A stretch of DNA of 52,804 nt from Gammaproteobacteria bacterium (GCA_026981985.1 JALSHZ010000103.1:1-52804); one strand, 5' to 3'. Positions 6,674 to 16,491 are shown, numbered from the stretch's first letter. Numbers and translations are program-made. Notes: generated from the sequence alone by a model not told the origin.

Positions 6674-9576
6674 GCGGCTTCTCCTTTGGCATCGGTATGG
6701 GGCTGCTGCGGCTTTTCCTCTGTGACGAAGCGACTTTCTCGGGCGAGGAATTCGGCGATGGAGAGGAAGTTGGCAAGATAATCGAGACGCTTGCCCTGCC
6801 CGGCCTGATCGATGACCGTGGCCACGATGTTCTTGGACAGCCCTCGTACATCGTGATGATCGACCGCTGCCTTGTTGTCGCTCTGACGGCTGAATTGATA
6901 CGCCAGCAACTGCGCCAGCATCTCGCCCTCACCTTCCGGTTCAGGCAAATCCTTGAGCCAGTTCAGCGTGTTGTACACCGCCCGTCGGGAAATGGCCGGG
7001 TCCGCCAGAAAACCGCGCAGACGATGCAATAACGCCAAAGGCGCATCCCAGGGCAAGGTGATGCTCAAGGCGCCGCCCGAGCGCTTGATGACGCGCAGAT
7101 GGAAGCGGTTGCGCCCGGCGTTCTTGGCCATGCTTTCCGCCTCGCGCAGCTCCCGCAGGATGCGCGACAGCGGCGCCTGATGATGCGCCACCACCAGCCC
7201 GGCGCTGGCGGTGGCGTTTTCGCCCATGCAGCGGTAGAGGCGGCCATCGAGGAAGGCAAAGCCCTTGGCCAGACTCAGCCCTTTGACGGCAAAACCGCCC
7301 TCATGCGCCGGATCAAACCCCGAATAGGCATGGCGCAGCCGTTGCGCCGCCGGCAGCAAATCGGCCACCGGCAGCATGGCCAGCACATCGTCCCCGCCAG
7401 CGTAGATCAGCTTGCCCAGGTGTTCCTCTTCCACCACATGGCGGACGATGTGCTGGGAAAAGTCGTTCAGCGCCCCGGAAATGGCCAGATGCCGGTTGGG
7501 CGATACCGCCCGTTTCTGCTGGCCGTAGGCTTGCAGGTGCTCATTGTCTTTCGCCTTCTTCTCGAAACTGGCGTGAATCTTCGGGTGGAAGCTCTCGAAA
7601 TAGGAAATAGCGTGATCGTCGTCACCGGAGAGAATTTTCCCCATGTGGTCGCCATCCATCAGCAACAGGCCGTAATAGGTTTCCAGACGGAAATCAGCGT
7701 CGGAATCGCCGGCCTGTTTCAAGGTGTCGCGCACCTTATGCCGGGCCTGCTCTGCCGCTTGCCCGTCGTCGCTGTCACCTGCGTTTTCCAGCAGCGAGAG
7801 CAATCGCTTGGCATCCGCCAGGGCAGGATTGGCATGGTGCTTCCTCACCAGTTTTTTCGGCAGAGCGATATTCCCCCGCCCGCTGTCTTCCGGCAACCCG
7901 TCCACCATCAGGCCGCCATGTTCCAGCCAGCGGTCGAGCTGATGCGCCAGTGCCATGGTGTGGGTGGAAATCACGAAGCGAGCCTGCTTGCCGGATTTAC
8001 CCAACGCCTTGCCCACCTCCTCGGCAAACAAGGTTGGCCACAGCCGTTTGATGGCGGGCAGTGCGCCCAGGTGTTCGCCCTTTTTCACCCAGGCGGGCCA
8101 CTTTTTGGCCACTTTCGCCCACAGGGTATCGCTTTGCTGGCGGTAGGATTTTTCCAGTTGCGCCGCATCGAGGGTCAACCATTCGGTTTCCCCGGTGAGC
8201 GAGCAACGCCAACCTTGTTGGTCGAGCTGATCGAAGGCGCGCACTGATTTAGCCGCTGCCATCACCCGCTCGGTGAGGTCGTAAATAGCCGGATAAAGCA
8301 CACCGGGATTGGGCGCGAAAAAGGTGGTGTCATCCTCCCATGCGATCTCCTGGCTGAGCACTTGCCAGGCCTGGGTTGCCAGAAACCCGGCGGGCTGCAC
8401 CGGCTCGACGCCGAAAAACGGCGCCATGGCTTCGGACAATTGCAGGGTGTCGAGATCGGTCTGCTTTTCTGCATTACGCGGATGGATCAGTGAAAAAGGT
8501 ACCGCTGCCCAATGCACTTCGGGGAAGCCCCGCAACTGCTCCTCCATCTGCTGATAGCAATACAGCTTGGGATTTTTCTGTTCGCCGATTTCATCGAGCA
8601 GCCGGTCCATCACCTCACGGCCTTTTTGCTGCAACCACTGCCGGACATGCTCGCGACATTGCTCCGCCAGTTCCTTCGCGCGGCTGGCGGGCACCACGGC
8701 GACGAAACGGTTGGGCAGGGCCGCAGCGAACAGCGGGTTGGCGTCGGTGCCACCCTTCTGCCATTCGCAGTTCTCGAACCATGCTTCAGGCAGTCCCATT
8801 TCGTCGCGCAGCCACAAATCTACCTGCGGAATGCCACATAGTCGGGGAAACAGAATGGCATCCGGCCCCACTTCAGCGGCGATCGGTTTCATCACCTCCC
8901 AGGAAAGCCGCGCCAGCAGATGAGAGCCGGCCCAGAGATCGGAAGTGGAACGGGCTGCGGCAATGAAGGGTTGCACCGGACCGATGGACAGGGCCAGCAG
9001 CGCCGCTTCGCCATCGGGATCAGCCGCAAACGCACCGGCAAAAGCGGAAGTCAGATCGAGATGGTCGGCGATGCTGTGATCCGGCACCCGAGTATCGGCG
9101 GGCAACAAGGGCCAGAGCGCGCCAAGTTTGCTGTGGTCACCAGTCTCGCGCAATTCACCGCCAAAGCGCCAATAGGCCAGCAAGGTCTTTTTCTCGTCTT
9201 TACCCACTGCATCAGCGAGATCGACGAAATGCTGACGGCTGCGGGTCTTGATTGCCTCGACATCCGTATCCGACAAACGGCCCTTATCAGCCAAGTCAAT
9301 CTGTTCGCCACTCAGGGGATGAATCAGCACCGGGTCATTGAACCAGCGTACCTGGGTCCAGTCCTTGGGCCACTGCGGCCGGTCCGCCGCCGAAGCCCAC
9401 CAGTCGGCGCGTTTCACAGCCTGCTCATCGGCCTGCTCAAGTGGTAGGAAGTCACGCAGCACCCGAGTCGTACCGCCCTCGTGGCCAGCCTGGTCACGCA
9501 ACAGCACCAGCGCCTTTTCGAACGGATCGTGAATCCGCGCGGACAGTTTGGTTTGCCAGAGCGTATCGTTGTTCAT
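6670..9576 (-). CDS. cmr2: Cas10/Cmr2, large subunit of the type III-B complex with cyclic oligoadenylate synthase
   Basis: Cmr2 (Cas10) is the 968-residue signature protein. On binding target RNA it makes cyclic oligoadenylates from ATP. The N-terminal HD-like part has H16-D17 in [17 protein letters not shown], the normal Cmr2 position. The first palm domain has [17 protein letters not shown] near residue 640. The second palm has the cyclase motif GGDD at residues 727-730 (codons at 7387-7398) in [13 protein letters not shown]. All key cyclase residues are present, consistent with the downstream CARF/SAVED effectors. Its start is 50 bp from the divergent vapB gene, so this short junction may drive cmr2-3-4-5. 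Whether the HD site is an active DNase cannot be judged from sequence alone. Confidence 0.95.
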   Translation of the reverse strand: MNNDTLWQTKLSARIHDPFEKALVLLRDQAGHEGGTTRVLRDFLPLEQADEQAVKRADWWASAADRPQWPKDWTQVRWFNDPVLIHPLSGEQIDLADKGRLSDTDVEAIKTRSRQHFVDLADAVGKDEKKTLLAYWRFGGELRETGDHSKLGALWPLLPADTRVPDHSIADHLDLTSAFAGAFAADPDGEAALLALSIGPVQPFIAAARSTSDLWAGSHLLARLSWEVMKPIAAEVGPDAILFPRLCGIPQVDLWLRDEMGLPEAWFENCEWQKGGTDANPLFAAALPNRFVAVVPASRAKELAEQCREHVRQWLQQKGREVMDRLLDEIGEQKNPKLYCYQQMEEQLRGFPEVHWAAVPFSLIHPRNAEKQTDLDTLQLSEAMAPFFGVEPVQPAGFLATQAWQVLSQEIAWEDDTTFFAPNPGVLYPAIYDLTERVMAAAKSVRAFDQLDQQGWRCSLTGETEWLTLDAAQLEKSYRQQSDTLWAKVAKKWPAWVKKGEHLGALPAIKRLWPTLFAEEVGKALGKSGKQARFVISTHTMALAHQLDRWLEHGGLMVDGLPEDSGRGNIALPKKLVRKHHANPALADAKRLLSLLENAGDSDDGQAAEQARHKVRDTLKQAGDSDADFRLETYYGLLLMDGDHMGKILSGDDDHAISYFESFHPKIHASFEKKAKDNEHLQAYGQQKRAVSPNRHLAISGALNDFSQHIVRHVVEEEHLGKLIYAGGDDVLAMLPVADLLPAAQRLRHAYSGFDPAHEGGFAVKGLSLAKGFAFLDGRLYRCMGENATASAGLVVAHHQAPLSRILRELREAESMAKNAGRNRFHLRVIKRSGGALSITLPWDAPLALLHRLRGFLADPAISRRAVYNTLNWLKDLPEPEGEGEMLAQLLAYQFSRQSDNKAAVDHHDVRGLSKNIVATVIDQAGQGKRLDYLANFLSIAEFLARESRFVTEEKPQQPHTDAKGEAA

Positions 9577-9601
9577 TGTCAGTCATCCTTTTTTGTCGTG
9601 C

Positions 9602-9626
9602 TACAATACACATCAGGAGGTGTATC
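9602..9626. promoter_or_regulatory. Inverted repeat overlapping the vapB ribosome-binding site, probable operator
   Basis: ATACAC (9606-9611) and GTGTAT (9620-9625) form an inverted repeat around the AGGAGG ribosome-binding site of vapB. TACAAT at 9602-9607 could be a -10 element. The arrangement suits autorepression by the VapB-VapC complex. The stretch GTGCTACAATACAC resembles GTGTTACAATGTAATACAC at the other toxin-antitoxin/cmr junction. Confidence 0.45.
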
Positions 9627-9839
9627 ATGCGTACCAATATCGTTCTCGATGATGAACTGGTGGCCGAAGCCATGAAGCTCACCGGCGCCAAGACCAAGCG
9701 GGAGGTAGTCGATCTGGCGCTGCGCCAGCTGCTGTACAAGGAAAAGCAGCAACGGCTCAAAAAGCTGAAAGGCAGCCAGCTGATCGACCCCGGCTACGAC
9801 CTGCTCAAAACACGCCGTTGGATGGATGATGCTGGTTGA
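9627..9839 (+). CDS. vapB: VapB-type ribbon-helix-helix antitoxin
   Basis: This 70-residue antitoxin begins [19 protein letters not shown] and continues [15 protein letters not shown], the signature of the VapB (PF09957-type) ribbon-helix-helix family. The C-terminal region [21 protein letters not shown] is the toxin-binding tail. The ATG follows AGGAGG by 6 nt. It overlaps vapC by 14 bp. It sits antisense between cmr1 and cmr2 and is divergent from cmr2. Confidence 0.9.
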   Translation: MRTNIVLDDELVAEAMKLTGAKTKREVVDLALRQLLYKEKQQRLKKLKGSQLIDPGYDLLKTRRWMDDAG

Positions 9840-10233
9840 CACCAGCGTCTGGATTCCCTGGCTGCTTGGCCGGGAAACGCCGCTCACCCTACAACTCGAC
9901 ACCCTGCTGGACAAAGCCAACGCCCTGTTGGCACCGGTCATCCTGCAGGAGCTGCTGCAGGGCGCACGCAGCAAAGCAGAAATACGGCGGCTGCATGTTG
10001 AGTTTTCCGACCAACCCATGCTCCGAGCCGGTGATACTACATATTGGCTGGCGGGCGAGTTGTACGCCCGTTGCCGCTGGCAGGGCGTCACCATCCGCAG
10101 CCCCCATGACTGCCTGATCGCGGCCCTGGCCATCGAACACAACACCCCTTTGCTGCACGATGATCGGGATTTCGAACGCATTGCCGAAATCGAACCCGGC
10201 CTGCGGTTATGGACGCCCACAGAAACTCCGTGA
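9826..10233 (+). CDS. vapC: VapC-type PIN-domain RNase toxin
   Basis: This 135-residue PIN-domain toxin begins [13 protein letters not shown], with the first catalytic Asp at position 5. It also has ILQELLQG (acidic Glu), [11 protein letters not shown] (Asp) and [12 protein letters not shown] (Asp). These are the four metal-binding acidic positions of VapC RNases, which typically cut tRNA or rRNA. An alternative ATG lies one codon further on. It ends 13 bp before the convergent cmr1 stop. All catalytic residues are present, so the module looks functional. Confidence 0.92.
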   Translation: MMLVDTSVWIPWLLGRETPLTLQLDTLLDKANALLAPVILQELLQGARSKAEIRRLHVEFSDQPMLRAGDTTYWLAGELYARCRWQGVTIRSPHDCLIAALAIEHNTPLLHDDRDFERIAEIEPGLRLWTPTETP

Positions 10234-10246
10234 TTCACGGATAGCA

Positions 10247-11293
10247 TCACCGCCCCCTTTGCAAGCCACCTTCAGCGTCCAGAAACTTGTGGACCGATGA
10301 CCAGACCTTGATCAACGTCGCTCTGTCCGGCCTGAAATCCGATGGTGGCTTGCAGGGCATGTGGAAAATCACGCCGTAGTATTTGCCGTTTTCATCCTTG
10401 CGCACCTTGAAGCGGAGGCTGTTGGGGAGGCGAGCATTTCGCCAATCACGAACCGAATGATTAGTCACCGGATAACTGAGCCAGTGACGATCTTCCGGGC
10501 GCGACGCATTACGTCCCGAATGAAACCGGAACCGGGTGCGCAATGCGATCTTGATTTTCGCCATTTCCTGCATCAGCTCGCGCCAATCAAAAAATTCCCC
10601 AGTGCGCCAGACCAAAGCACCCTTTTCATCCTGACCAATGGCATGCGCCCATTCCAGCGCCAAGCAGCTTTGCCAATCCCTCAGCGGCAAACTGTTCGGC
10701 GCAATGGCTGTTTTTTCTTCCACCAACTCAAATGAACCCCAGCCATTGCGCGAGCGACCGCCTATAGCGCCGAAAGCACTCATCAAGCCGGTGGCTCGAT
10801 CCAGCAAAGTCGAATCGTTATCAGGAAATGCAATACGAAAATCCGCCTTTTCATCAGACTGAATGGCGGCGTTGGCCTTAAGTCTGTTGCCCCCAGCACA
10901 TTTGAGTCGCCCATAGCCCAAGTAGAACTGTGAACCAACCTCACCCTGATTTCGTTGAACCTCAGAGTGAATCACCGGGAGATCATTCCCCCAACTTTTC
11001 TCTTCCCCCATGTCCCAACGTCCCAACCTGATCCGCACCAAGCTGCGATTACCGGAACCATCCGCAGCACTGCCAAACAACCGCGCTTCCTCTGCACGCA
11101 TTACGGAAACGCCTGCCGGATCGTGTTTTTCCGCCCAAGCCACCCGCCACCACTCCCGCAGCAGATGCTTGAACGGCGGCGTGCGCCACAGCCCGGCCTG
11201 CTCAGCATTGCCAAGAAAGGCTGGTGTATTGAAATTCACCTTATAGTTGCACTGGATCATTTTCGTTTTTTGTTTCGGTGCTGCTTTTATCAC
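10247..11293 (-). CDS. cmr1: Type III-B CRISPR RAMP protein Cmr1
   Basis: Cmr1 is a Cas7-like subunit near the 3' end of the crRNA in the Cmr complex. The 348-residue product has VNFNTPAFLGNAEQAGLWRT, then PPFKHLLREWWRV (RAMP helix), and LMSAFGAIGGRSRNGWGSFEL (glycine-rich loop), all typical of Cmr1. The GTG at 11293 is chosen because GGAG precedes it by 7 nt; an ATG at 11258 is the alternative. It follows cas6 by 60 bp and is separated from cmr2 by the antisense vapBC pair. Confidence 0.92.
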   Translation of the reverse strand: MIKAAPKQKTKMIQCNYKVNFNTPAFLGNAEQAGLWRTPPFKHLLREWWRVAWAEKHDPAGVSVMRAEEARLFGSAADGSGNRSLVRIRLGRWDMGEEKSWGNDLPVIHSEVQRNQGEVGSQFYLGYGRLKCAGGNRLKANAAIQSDEKADFRIAFPDNDSTLLDRATGLMSAFGAIGGRSRNGWGSFELVEEKTAIAPNSLPLRDWQSCLALEWAHAIGQDEKGALVWRTGEFFDWRELMQEMAKIKIALRTRFRFHSGRNASRPEDRHWLSYPVTNHSVRDWRNARLPNSLRFKVRKDENGKYYGVIFHMPCKPPSDFRPDRATLIKVWSSVHKFLDAEGGLQRGR

Positions 11294-11350
11294 GATCAGT
11301 CTCCGATATTTCCGGCTCAGAAGCCTACTTCATCGATACGCAGTTTTATT

Positions 11351-11370
11351 CAGTCACAAGCTTGTGACTG
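11351..11370. repeat. Perfect 20-bp palindrome spanning the cas6 stop codon
   Basis: CAGTCACAAGCTTGTGACTG reads the same on both strands and includes the TGA of cas6. Its core CACAAGCTTGTG recurs as a second palindrome at 12501-12512, upstream of cas6. It could form a cruciform or act as a protein-binding site or weak transcriptional signal between cas6 and cmr1. No T-tract follows on the minus strand, so a classical terminator is not supported. Confidence 0.7.
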
Positions 11371-12358
11371 CTTTGCCCATTCGTTTCCCAATGTCTCGTG
11401 TAGACCCCGCCACCCGGCGCGATGCATCCCCAATGCGGTAAGCGCCCAGCCCCATGCTGGTGCCTTTTCCCGCGTGCAGCCATTGTCCGGTCCACAGCAG
11501 TGGCCAGAACGGTTCGAGGTCGTCGCCAGAAAAGGTGATCGTGCCGACCAGGCCGCTCATCTTGATTTTGGTTTGCTGGCGCGAGGAGTAGCGGTGCCAG
11601 TCGAACCATTTCAATTGATTGCTTGCGGGGACGATCTCCTGCGCCTGTATCACCAGGGCACGAAAGTCGGTGTCGAATGGTTGGCTGGCGTGAAAGTAGG
11701 ACAGCATCGAAACGCGGCGCAGCAGGTTGGAGATGACACCGGCGAAGACAAAGTATCGCGTGGACATGATTCTGTTGTTGTATTTCACGCGCAGCGGCGA
11801 GGTGAGTTCGAGTTCGATGTGGTCAGGGAGCGGCGGCGCCTTGGGTGCGGCGGGCGGCAGGGGTTGCAGGCTGCCGTTGTCGAAAATGGATACCCATTCG
11901 CCACTGCCGGGGCAGGTTTCCTGGCGAATATCGATGAGTTCGAAATGACCTTTTTCGGCACCGACACCGCGTTTTCCGGCAAGGGTGAAGGCGTGGACAA
12001 GATAGGGGAGCTGTGCCACGGCGCGGTCGATGAGAACCAGGTTAAGCTCGGTTTCTTCGCCGGGGTTGAGCAGCCGAAGCGCAGGATCGGGGGTGAGAAT
12101 GAAGGGATGCGGCGCGGCGTTGTAACGCCGCATGTATTGTGTATCCGGCGGCGGTGGCGTTTCGAAAACCGCGGCATAGACACAGCTGCGGTAAAGCATG
12201 CAGCCGCTGCAATCACGCTGTCCGGTCACACAGGCCGTTTGCCTGAGCGCATGACCGAACAACCCGCGCCACGCGGAACCAGAGTAGTGATTGAATCGGA
12301 TGGAGGATTGCGCACGCAGCACAAGCCGGAAACATGCCAGCGGAAGCGCCAGCTCCAT
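11354..12358 (-). CDS. cas6: CRISPR pre-crRNA processing endoribonuclease Cas6 (PF10040-type)
   Basis: Cas6 cuts the CRISPR precursor transcript in each repeat to give crRNAs for the Cmr complex. The product is about 334 residues of RAMP fold. It has a Cys-rich stretch near residues 44-60 (CVTGQRDCSGCMLYRSC), an FETPPPP segment, and the C-terminal glycine-rich motif GTSMGLGAYRI. The ATG at 12358 is preferred, with a G-rich stretch about 5 nt before it; an in-frame ATG at 12370 is possible. It is the first gene of the cmr locus, and no array is seen next to it. Its 3' end lies in a 20-bp palindrome. Confidence 0.87.
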   Translation of the reverse strand: MELALPLACFRLVLRAQSSIRFNHYSGSAWRGLFGHALRQTACVTGQRDCSGCMLYRSCVYAAVFETPPPPDTQYMRRYNAAPHPFILTPDPALRLLNPGEETELNLVLIDRAVAQLPYLVHAFTLAGKRGVGAEKGHFELIDIRQETCPGSGEWVSIFDNGSLQPLPPAAPKAPPLPDHIELELTSPLRVKYNNRIMSTRYFVFAGVISNLLRRVSMLSYFHASQPFDTDFRALVIQAQEIVPASNQLKWFDWHRYSSRQQTKIKMSGLVGTITFSGDDLEPFWPLLWTGQWLHAGKGTSMGLGAYRIGDASRRVAGSTRDIGKRMGKAVTSL

Positions 12359-12392
12359 GTTCGCCCCCATTGTCCATTTTTATTTTATGGTT

Positions 12393-12420
12393 ATTATCAT
12401 CATAGCACCCCTGCCTACAA
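12393..12420 (-). promoter_or_regulatory. Candidate promoter for cas6 and the cmr operon
   Basis: On the minus strand TTGTAG (12415-12420) and GATAAT (12393-12398) are spaced by 16 nt, about 35 bp before the cas6 start. The -10 matches consensus at five of six positions; the -35 is weak. Nothing else in the region looks better. Confidence 0.35.
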
Positions 12421-12499
12421 CAAACCGTGATGATATTCACAGCGACAAGTTTTGAAACTGCAGCGGGATACTATCGTCTGCGGGGCGAACAGGCTTGAA

Positions 12500-12513
12500 C
12501 CACAAGCTTGTGG
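12500..12513. repeat. Palindrome CCACAAGCTTGTGG upstream of cas6
   Basis: This 14-bp perfect palindrome shares the core CACAAGCTTGTG with the palindrome at the cas6 stop codon (11351-11370). It is about 140 bp upstream of cas6 and about 20 bp from the tRNA-Met terminator. Confidence 0.6.
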
Positions 12514-12532
12514 GTTTAACCATCAACAAACA

Positions 12533-12557
12533 AAAGCCTCCGCAAATGGGAGGCTTT
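12533..12557 (-). terminator. Rho-independent terminator of tRNA-Met
   Basis: On the minus strand AAAGCCTCC (9 bp) pairs with GGAGGCTTT across a 7-nt loop and is followed by a T-rich stretch (TTGTTTGTTG). It lies about 90 bp beyond the 3' end of tRNA-Met. Confidence 0.75.
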
Positions 12558-12648
12558 GGGGACAAAGGGAGAGGTTGGTCGACTTGTGCAGGCTGAACAG
12601 GTACTGGTCTATACGATTTCGTGGTGATCCGCTAGACCAGCGAAAATA

Positions 12649-12725
12649 TGGTGGCTATGCCCTGATTCGAACAGGGGACCCCATCATTATGAGTGATGTG
12701 CTCTAACCAGCTGAGCTACATAGCC
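12649..12725 (-). tRNA. tRNA-Met (CAT), elongator type
   Basis: The minus strand reads GGCTATGTAGCTCAGCTGG and folds into a full cloverleaf of 77 nt including an encoded CCA. The anticodon loop is CTCATAA with anticodon CAT. The GGCTA... acceptor and ATCACTCATAATGAT anticodon arm match elongator tRNA-Met rather than initiator tRNA. Its 3' end points towards the CRISPR island. Confidence 0.95.
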
Positions 12726-12809
12726 AAATTTGGAGGGCGAAGCTTACCGAATGGGGGCTTGGGGGTCAATCGTGAAATAACGAATTGACTACCTTGTATC
12801 CGCCACGCT

Positions 12810-13901
12810 TCAGACGTTGAAACGGAAGTGAACGACGTCACCTTCTTGCATGATGTAGTCCTTACCTTCGAGCCGCCATTTGCCTGCATCCTTGGCGCCT
12901 TGCTCACCACCGCAGGCGATGAAATCATCGTAGCTGACGACTTCGGCGCGGATGAAGCCTTTTTCGAAGTCGGTGTGGATTTTGCCCGCGGCCTGTGGTG
13001 CGGTGGCGCCGATATGGACGGTCCAGGCGCGGACTTCCTTGACCCCGGCGGTGAAGAAGGTTTGCAGCTTGAGCAATTTGTAACCGGCGTAGATGACACG
13101 GTTCAGACCAGGCTCTTCCAGGCCGAGTTCCTGCAAGAATTCGTCGCGCTCGGCATCTTCCAGTTCAGACATGTCCATTTCGATCTGCGCACAGACGGGC
13201 ACGACTTCAGCGCCTTCTTTCGCAGCAATCTCGCGCACGGTGTCGAGGTAGGGGTTATCGTCGAAGCCATCCTCGGCGACGTTAGCGATAAAGAGGATTG
13301 GCTTGATGGTGATCAGCCGCAGTTCACCAATCAGATTGAGCTGATCCTCGTCGAGTTCCAGCGTCCGCGCCGACCGTCCCTCACCGAGATGCGCCTGAAG
13401 CGCTTCCAGCACCGCTAATTGTGCCTTGGCCTCCTTGTTACCCGATTTGGCGACCCGGCCGACACGATTAACGGCTTTTTCCACCGCTTCCAGATCGGCC
13501 AGCACCAGCTCGGTGTTGATGGTGTCGATGTCGTCAGCGGGGTCGATCCGGCCGGTAACATGGACGATGTCATCGTTGTCGAAGCAGCGCACGACCTGGG
13601 CAATTGCATCGGTCTCACGGATGTGACCGAGGAACTGGTTACCCAACCCTTCCCCTTTCGAGGCACCTTCTACCAGTCCGGCGATATCGACGAATTCCAT
13701 CGTCGTCGGCACTACCCGCTCGGGGTTGACGATTTGCGCCAGCGCATCCAGCCTTGGATCGGGTACGGGTACCACCCCGACATTCGGCTCGATGGTGCAG
13801 AAAGGATAGTTGGCGGCTTGAATACCCGCCTTGGTCAGCGCATTGAACAGCGTCGATTTACCCACATTCGGCAAGCCGACGATTCCACATTTGAATCCCA
13901 T
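12810..13901 (-). CDS. ychF: Ribosome-associated ATPase/GTPase YchF (Obg family)
   Basis: YchF is a conserved P-loop NTPase of the Obg/TRAFAC class that binds ribosomes and hydrolyses ATP in preference to GTP. The 363-residue product has the normal length, with Walker [17 protein letters not shown] at residues 8-23, [20 protein letters not shown] at the G3 region, and the C-terminal TGS-like domain ending [12 protein letters not shown]. The family replaces the usual NKxD guanine motif with N-x-x-E, seen here as NVAED. It follows pth by 12 bp, the normal rplY-pth-ychF arrangement. Confidence 0.97.
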   Translation of the reverse strand: MGFKCGIVGLPNVGKSTLFNALTKAGIQAANYPFCTIEPNVGVVPVPDPRLDALAQIVNPERVVPTTMEFVDIAGLVEGASKGEGLGNQFLGHIRETDAIAQVVRCFDNDDIVHVTGRIDPADDIDTINTELVLADLEAVEKAVNRVGRVAKSGNKEAKAQLAVLEALQAHLGEGRSARTLELDEDQLNLIGELRLITIKPILFIANVAEDGFDDNPYLDTVREIAAKEGAEVVPVCAQIEMDMSELEDAERDEFLQELGLEEPGLNRVIYAGYKLLKLQTFFTAGVKEVRAWTVHIGATAPQAAGKIHTDFEKGFIRAEVVSYDDFIACGGEQGAKDAGKWRLEGKDYIMQEGDVVHFRFNV

Positions 13902-13913
13902 CGGTATTCCTGG

Positions 13914-14483
13914 TTATCGGCTATGCAGCTGGTGCATGGCCCTTTCGAATTCACCGGCGATGATCAACGGCGCCAATGCGGCGGCATCATCGATGCTTTG
14001 TCGAATCAGCCCTTCCTCTTCACGGCGCGGCGGGTTGAGAACGTAGTCGATGACCTGATCACGATGTCCGGGGTGGCCAATACCAATCCGCAGTCGCCAG
14101 AAGTCCTTGCCAACATGGTTGAAGATGTCCCGCAGACCGTTGTGCCCGCCATGGCCGCCTGCTTTTTTGAGTTTGCAGGTACCGGGTTCCAGATCGAGCT
14201 CATCGTGGGCGACCAGCAGCTCATCGATGCCGATTTTATAGAAACTCATCAGCTGGCGCAGCGCAATACCGCTACGATTCATGAAGGTGGTCGGTTTCAA
14301 CAGCCAGACCGCCTGGTTGTCGACAAGTATTTTCGCCACATCGCCAGAGAATTTGGTTTCATGGCCAAAACGTCCCTGGTAGCGGGCAGCCAGCTCCTCT
14401 ACAAACCAAAACCCGGCATTGTGCCGGGTCTGGTCATATTTTGGCCCCGGGTTGCCGAGGCCGGCTATCAGTCGAATCGCCAT
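13914..14483 (-). CDS. pth: Peptidyl-tRNA hydrolase
   Basis: Pth frees tRNA from peptidyl-tRNAs that drop off the ribosome. The 189-residue protein has GLGNPGPKYDQTRHNAGFWFV at the N-terminus, including the catalytic His in TRHNAGF, and HDELDLEPGTCKLKKAGGHGGHNGLRD in the middle. Both are diagnostic. It lies between rplY (27 bp upstream) and ychF. Confidence 0.97.
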   Translation of the reverse strand: MAIRLIAGLGNPGPKYDQTRHNAGFWFVEELAARYQGRFGHETKFSGDVAKILVDNQAVWLLKPTTFMNRSGIALRQLMSFYKIGIDELLVAHDELDLEPGTCKLKKAGGHGGHNGLRDIFNHVGKDFWRLRIGIGHPGHRDQVIDYVLNPPRREEEGLIRQSIDDAAALAPLIIAGEFERAMHQLHSR

Positions 14484-14510
14484 TGTTTTTCGCGAAACGT
14501 CAATCGGTGG

Positions 14511-15143
14511 CTATTCTTCCGCCTCACCAACTTCTTCGCTTGCACTCTCTTCCTCGTCGGCACCACCACGGCCTTTCTGGATAATGGCAATGGCCAGATC
14601 ATGCTCTTCACCCAATGCGAGTTCAGGCAGCACAACGCCTGCCGGCAATTTGATGTCAGACATATGGACGGCTTCACCCAGCCCCAGTCCACCAAGATTG
14701 ACTTCGATGTATTCTGGCAGCGCACTCGGAAGACAGCTGATTTCAACCTCAGTCAGTAGATGGTTGACGATGCCGCCCAACTTCACGCCCGGTGCTGTAT
14801 CTTCGTTGATGAAGTGCAGTGGCACATGAGTGCGCAGCAGTTCGTTCTCATCGATGCGCAACAGATCCATGTGCAGGATCAAGGCTTTTGAGGGATGCCG
14901 CTGCACGTCACGCAACAATACCTTTTCCTGCTTGCCCTCGAGATTCAGCGTTAAAATCTGCGAGTAGAATGCTTCATCTTCGAGATGATTTTGCACCACA
15001 TGGTGCGTCAGGGTAATTGCTACCGGCTCTTTGCCAGCACCATAGACGATGGCCGGCATCTTGTCTTCGCGGCGCAGGCGGCGGCTCGCACCTTTTCCCT
15101 GCTCAGTCCGAAGCTCTGCTTCCAATACATAATCGTTACTCAT
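14511..15143 (-). CDS. rplY: 50S ribosomal protein L25, long general-stress (CTC) form
   Basis: L25 binds 5S rRNA. This 210-residue form has the N-terminal L25 domain (residues about 1-95, EAELRTEQGKGASRRLRRED) plus the C-terminal TL5/CTC beta domain, ending in an acidic tail (DEEESASEEVGEAEE). Many gammaproteobacteria use this long form, while E. coli has only the short one. The ATG at 15143 is chosen because the family begins MSNDYVLEAELR; further upstream the frame is open but unrelated. Confidence 0.95.
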   Translation of the reverse strand: MSNDYVLEAELRTEQGKGASRRLRREDKMPAIVYGAGKEPVAITLTHHVVQNHLEDEAFYSQILTLNLEGKQEKVLLRDVQRHPSKALILHMDLLRIDENELLRTHVPLHFINEDTAPGVKLGGIVNHLLTEVEISCLPSALPEYIEVNLGGLGLGEAVHMSDIKLPAGVVLPELALGEEHDLAIAIIQKGRGGADEEESASEEVGEAEE

Positions 15144-15247
15144 GATATTTCCAATATTACAGGTTGAATAAAATTGACGCGCCAACAGCGCGCCGAGTTC
15201 CCGCCCTTGCGACCAGGACGGATTTGGGGTCAACCCCAAAACAACAA

Positions 15248-15267
15248 AGCCTGTACGGTGACAGGCT
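15248..15267 (-). terminator. Terminator between prs and rplY
   Basis: On the minus strand AGCCTGT pairs with ACAGGCT across a 6-nt loop and is followed by TTGTTGTTTTGG. It lies about 65 bp after the prs stop and 105 bp before the rplY start. Confidence 0.65.
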
Positions 15268-15331
15268 CCCAAAATAATTGATAACAGAAGGAGATGGCTG
15301 CTCCAACAGCACTGCGCCTTACCCGCTGATG

Positions 15332-16291
15332 CTACTCCTCGAATAGCTCAGAGACTGATTCTTCGCGGTTGATGCGACCCATTGTGTCAGCCAGCATTTC
15401 GGCAGTACTCAACACGCGAATCTTGTCGCATTTTTCGGCTTCTGGCGAAAGCGGAATCGTATCGGTGACCACCAGCTCATCCAGCGCCGAATTGTTGATA
15501 TTCTCAATGGCCGGCCCCGACAGCACCGGATGGGTAATATAGGCCGAGACATGGTCAGCGCCGTTGTCTTTGAGTGCCATTGCTGCTTCACAGAGCGTTC
15601 CTGCGGTATCGACCAGATCATCAACGACGACACAATCACGGCCTTTGACGTCACCAATGATGTGCATCACCTTGGATATGCCCGGCTTGGGACGGCGCTT
15701 GTCGATGATCGCCAGCTTGTTGCCAATGCGCGTGGCAAAAGCGCGCGCCCGCACAACGCCACCAACATCAGGGGATACAACCGTCAATTTCTCACTGCTG
15801 GGGTTGCGTTGCACGATATCTTCGAGCAACACCTTCGAGCCGTAGATATTATCCACTGGCAGATCGAAAAAGCCCTGCACCTGATCGGCATGTAAATCGA
15901 TCGTCAGGACACGGTCCACACCAACAACGGTCAGCAGGTTTGCCACCACCTTTGCGGTAATCGGCACTCGCGCCGACCGTACGCGGCGATCCTGCCTTGC
16001 GTAGCCGAAATAGGGAATCACCACCGTAATGCGGCCTGCCGATGAACGACGCAAAGCGTCGACCATAATCAGCAGCTCCATAAGATTGTCGTTGGTAGGG
16101 TGGCAAGTGGATTGCACGATAAATACATCGTGCCCGCGGACGTTTTCGAGGATTTCCACCTGGATCTCGCCGTCACTGAAGCGCCCCACCTTGGCTTTGC
16201 CAAGCTGCAGCCCAAGTATATCGACGATCGCATGCGCCAGCTTGGCGTTCGCGTTGCCAGCGAACACCATCATTCCTGATATATCGGACAC
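15332..16291 (-). CDS. prs: Ribose-phosphate pyrophosphokinase (PRPP synthetase)
   Basis: Prs converts ribose-5-phosphate and ATP to PRPP for nucleotide, His and Trp synthesis. The 319-residue product contains [32 protein letters not shown] and the PRPP-binding loop [15 protein letters not shown] at 16291 is chosen: GGAAGAAG precedes it, and the result matches the usual length of about 315; an ATG 18 bp inside is possible. The frame stays open upstream to 16399, but that part is not conserved. tRNA-Gln lies just upstream on the same strand. Confidence 0.95.
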   Translation of the reverse strand: MSDISGMMVFAGNANAKLAHAIVDILGLQLGKAKVGRFSDGEIQVEILENVRGHDVFIVQSTCHPTNDNLMELLIMVDALRRSSAGRITVVIPYFGYARQDRRVRSARVPITAKVVANLLTVVGVDRVLTIDLHADQVQGFFDLPVDNIYGSKVLLEDIVQRNPSSEKLTVVSPDVGGVVRARAFATRIGNKLAIIDKRRPKPGISKVMHIIGDVKGRDCVVVDDLVDTAGTLCEAAMALKDNGADHVSAYITHPVLSGPAIENINNSALDELVVTDTIPLSPEAEKCDKIRVLSTAEMLADTMGRINREESVSELFEE

Positions 16292-16416
16292 TTTGCTTCT
16301 TCCGCTTTGGGGTATCTCTACAGATGAGCCAGGCTCGATGTATGTGCACCCACCGATACCGGTGTGGTTCAGCAGCAAACGGGAGAGGTTCATCCACATC
16401 TGCTACTTCTGAATAG

Positions 16417-16491
16417 TGGCTGGGCCGGCAGGATTCGAACCTGCGCATGCCGGGATCAAAACCCGGTGCCTTACCGCTTGGCGACGGCCCA
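16417..16491 (-). tRNA. tRNA-Gln (TTG)
   Basis: The minus strand TGGGCCGTCGCCAAGCGGTA starts a 75-nt cloverleaf with encoded CCA. The anticodon loop TTTTGAT gives anticodon TTG. It lies between ispE and prs, a common position in gammaproteobacteria. Confidence 0.96.

Noticed and set aside
7099-8247. A 382-codon open frame on the plus strand inside cmr2
   Set aside because: It mirrors the Cas10 coding frame on the other strand and lacks any domain or ribosome-binding site.
10955-12430. A 491-codon open frame on the plus strand across cas6 and cmr1
   Set aside because: It is antisense to cas6 and cmr1, whose motifs are clear; no start signal or domain supports it.
12371-12648. Possible CRISPR array next to cas6
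   Set aside because: No direct repeats of 25-40 nt with spacers are present; only palindromes, a terminator and a weak TGGTCTA/TAGACCA stem were seen.
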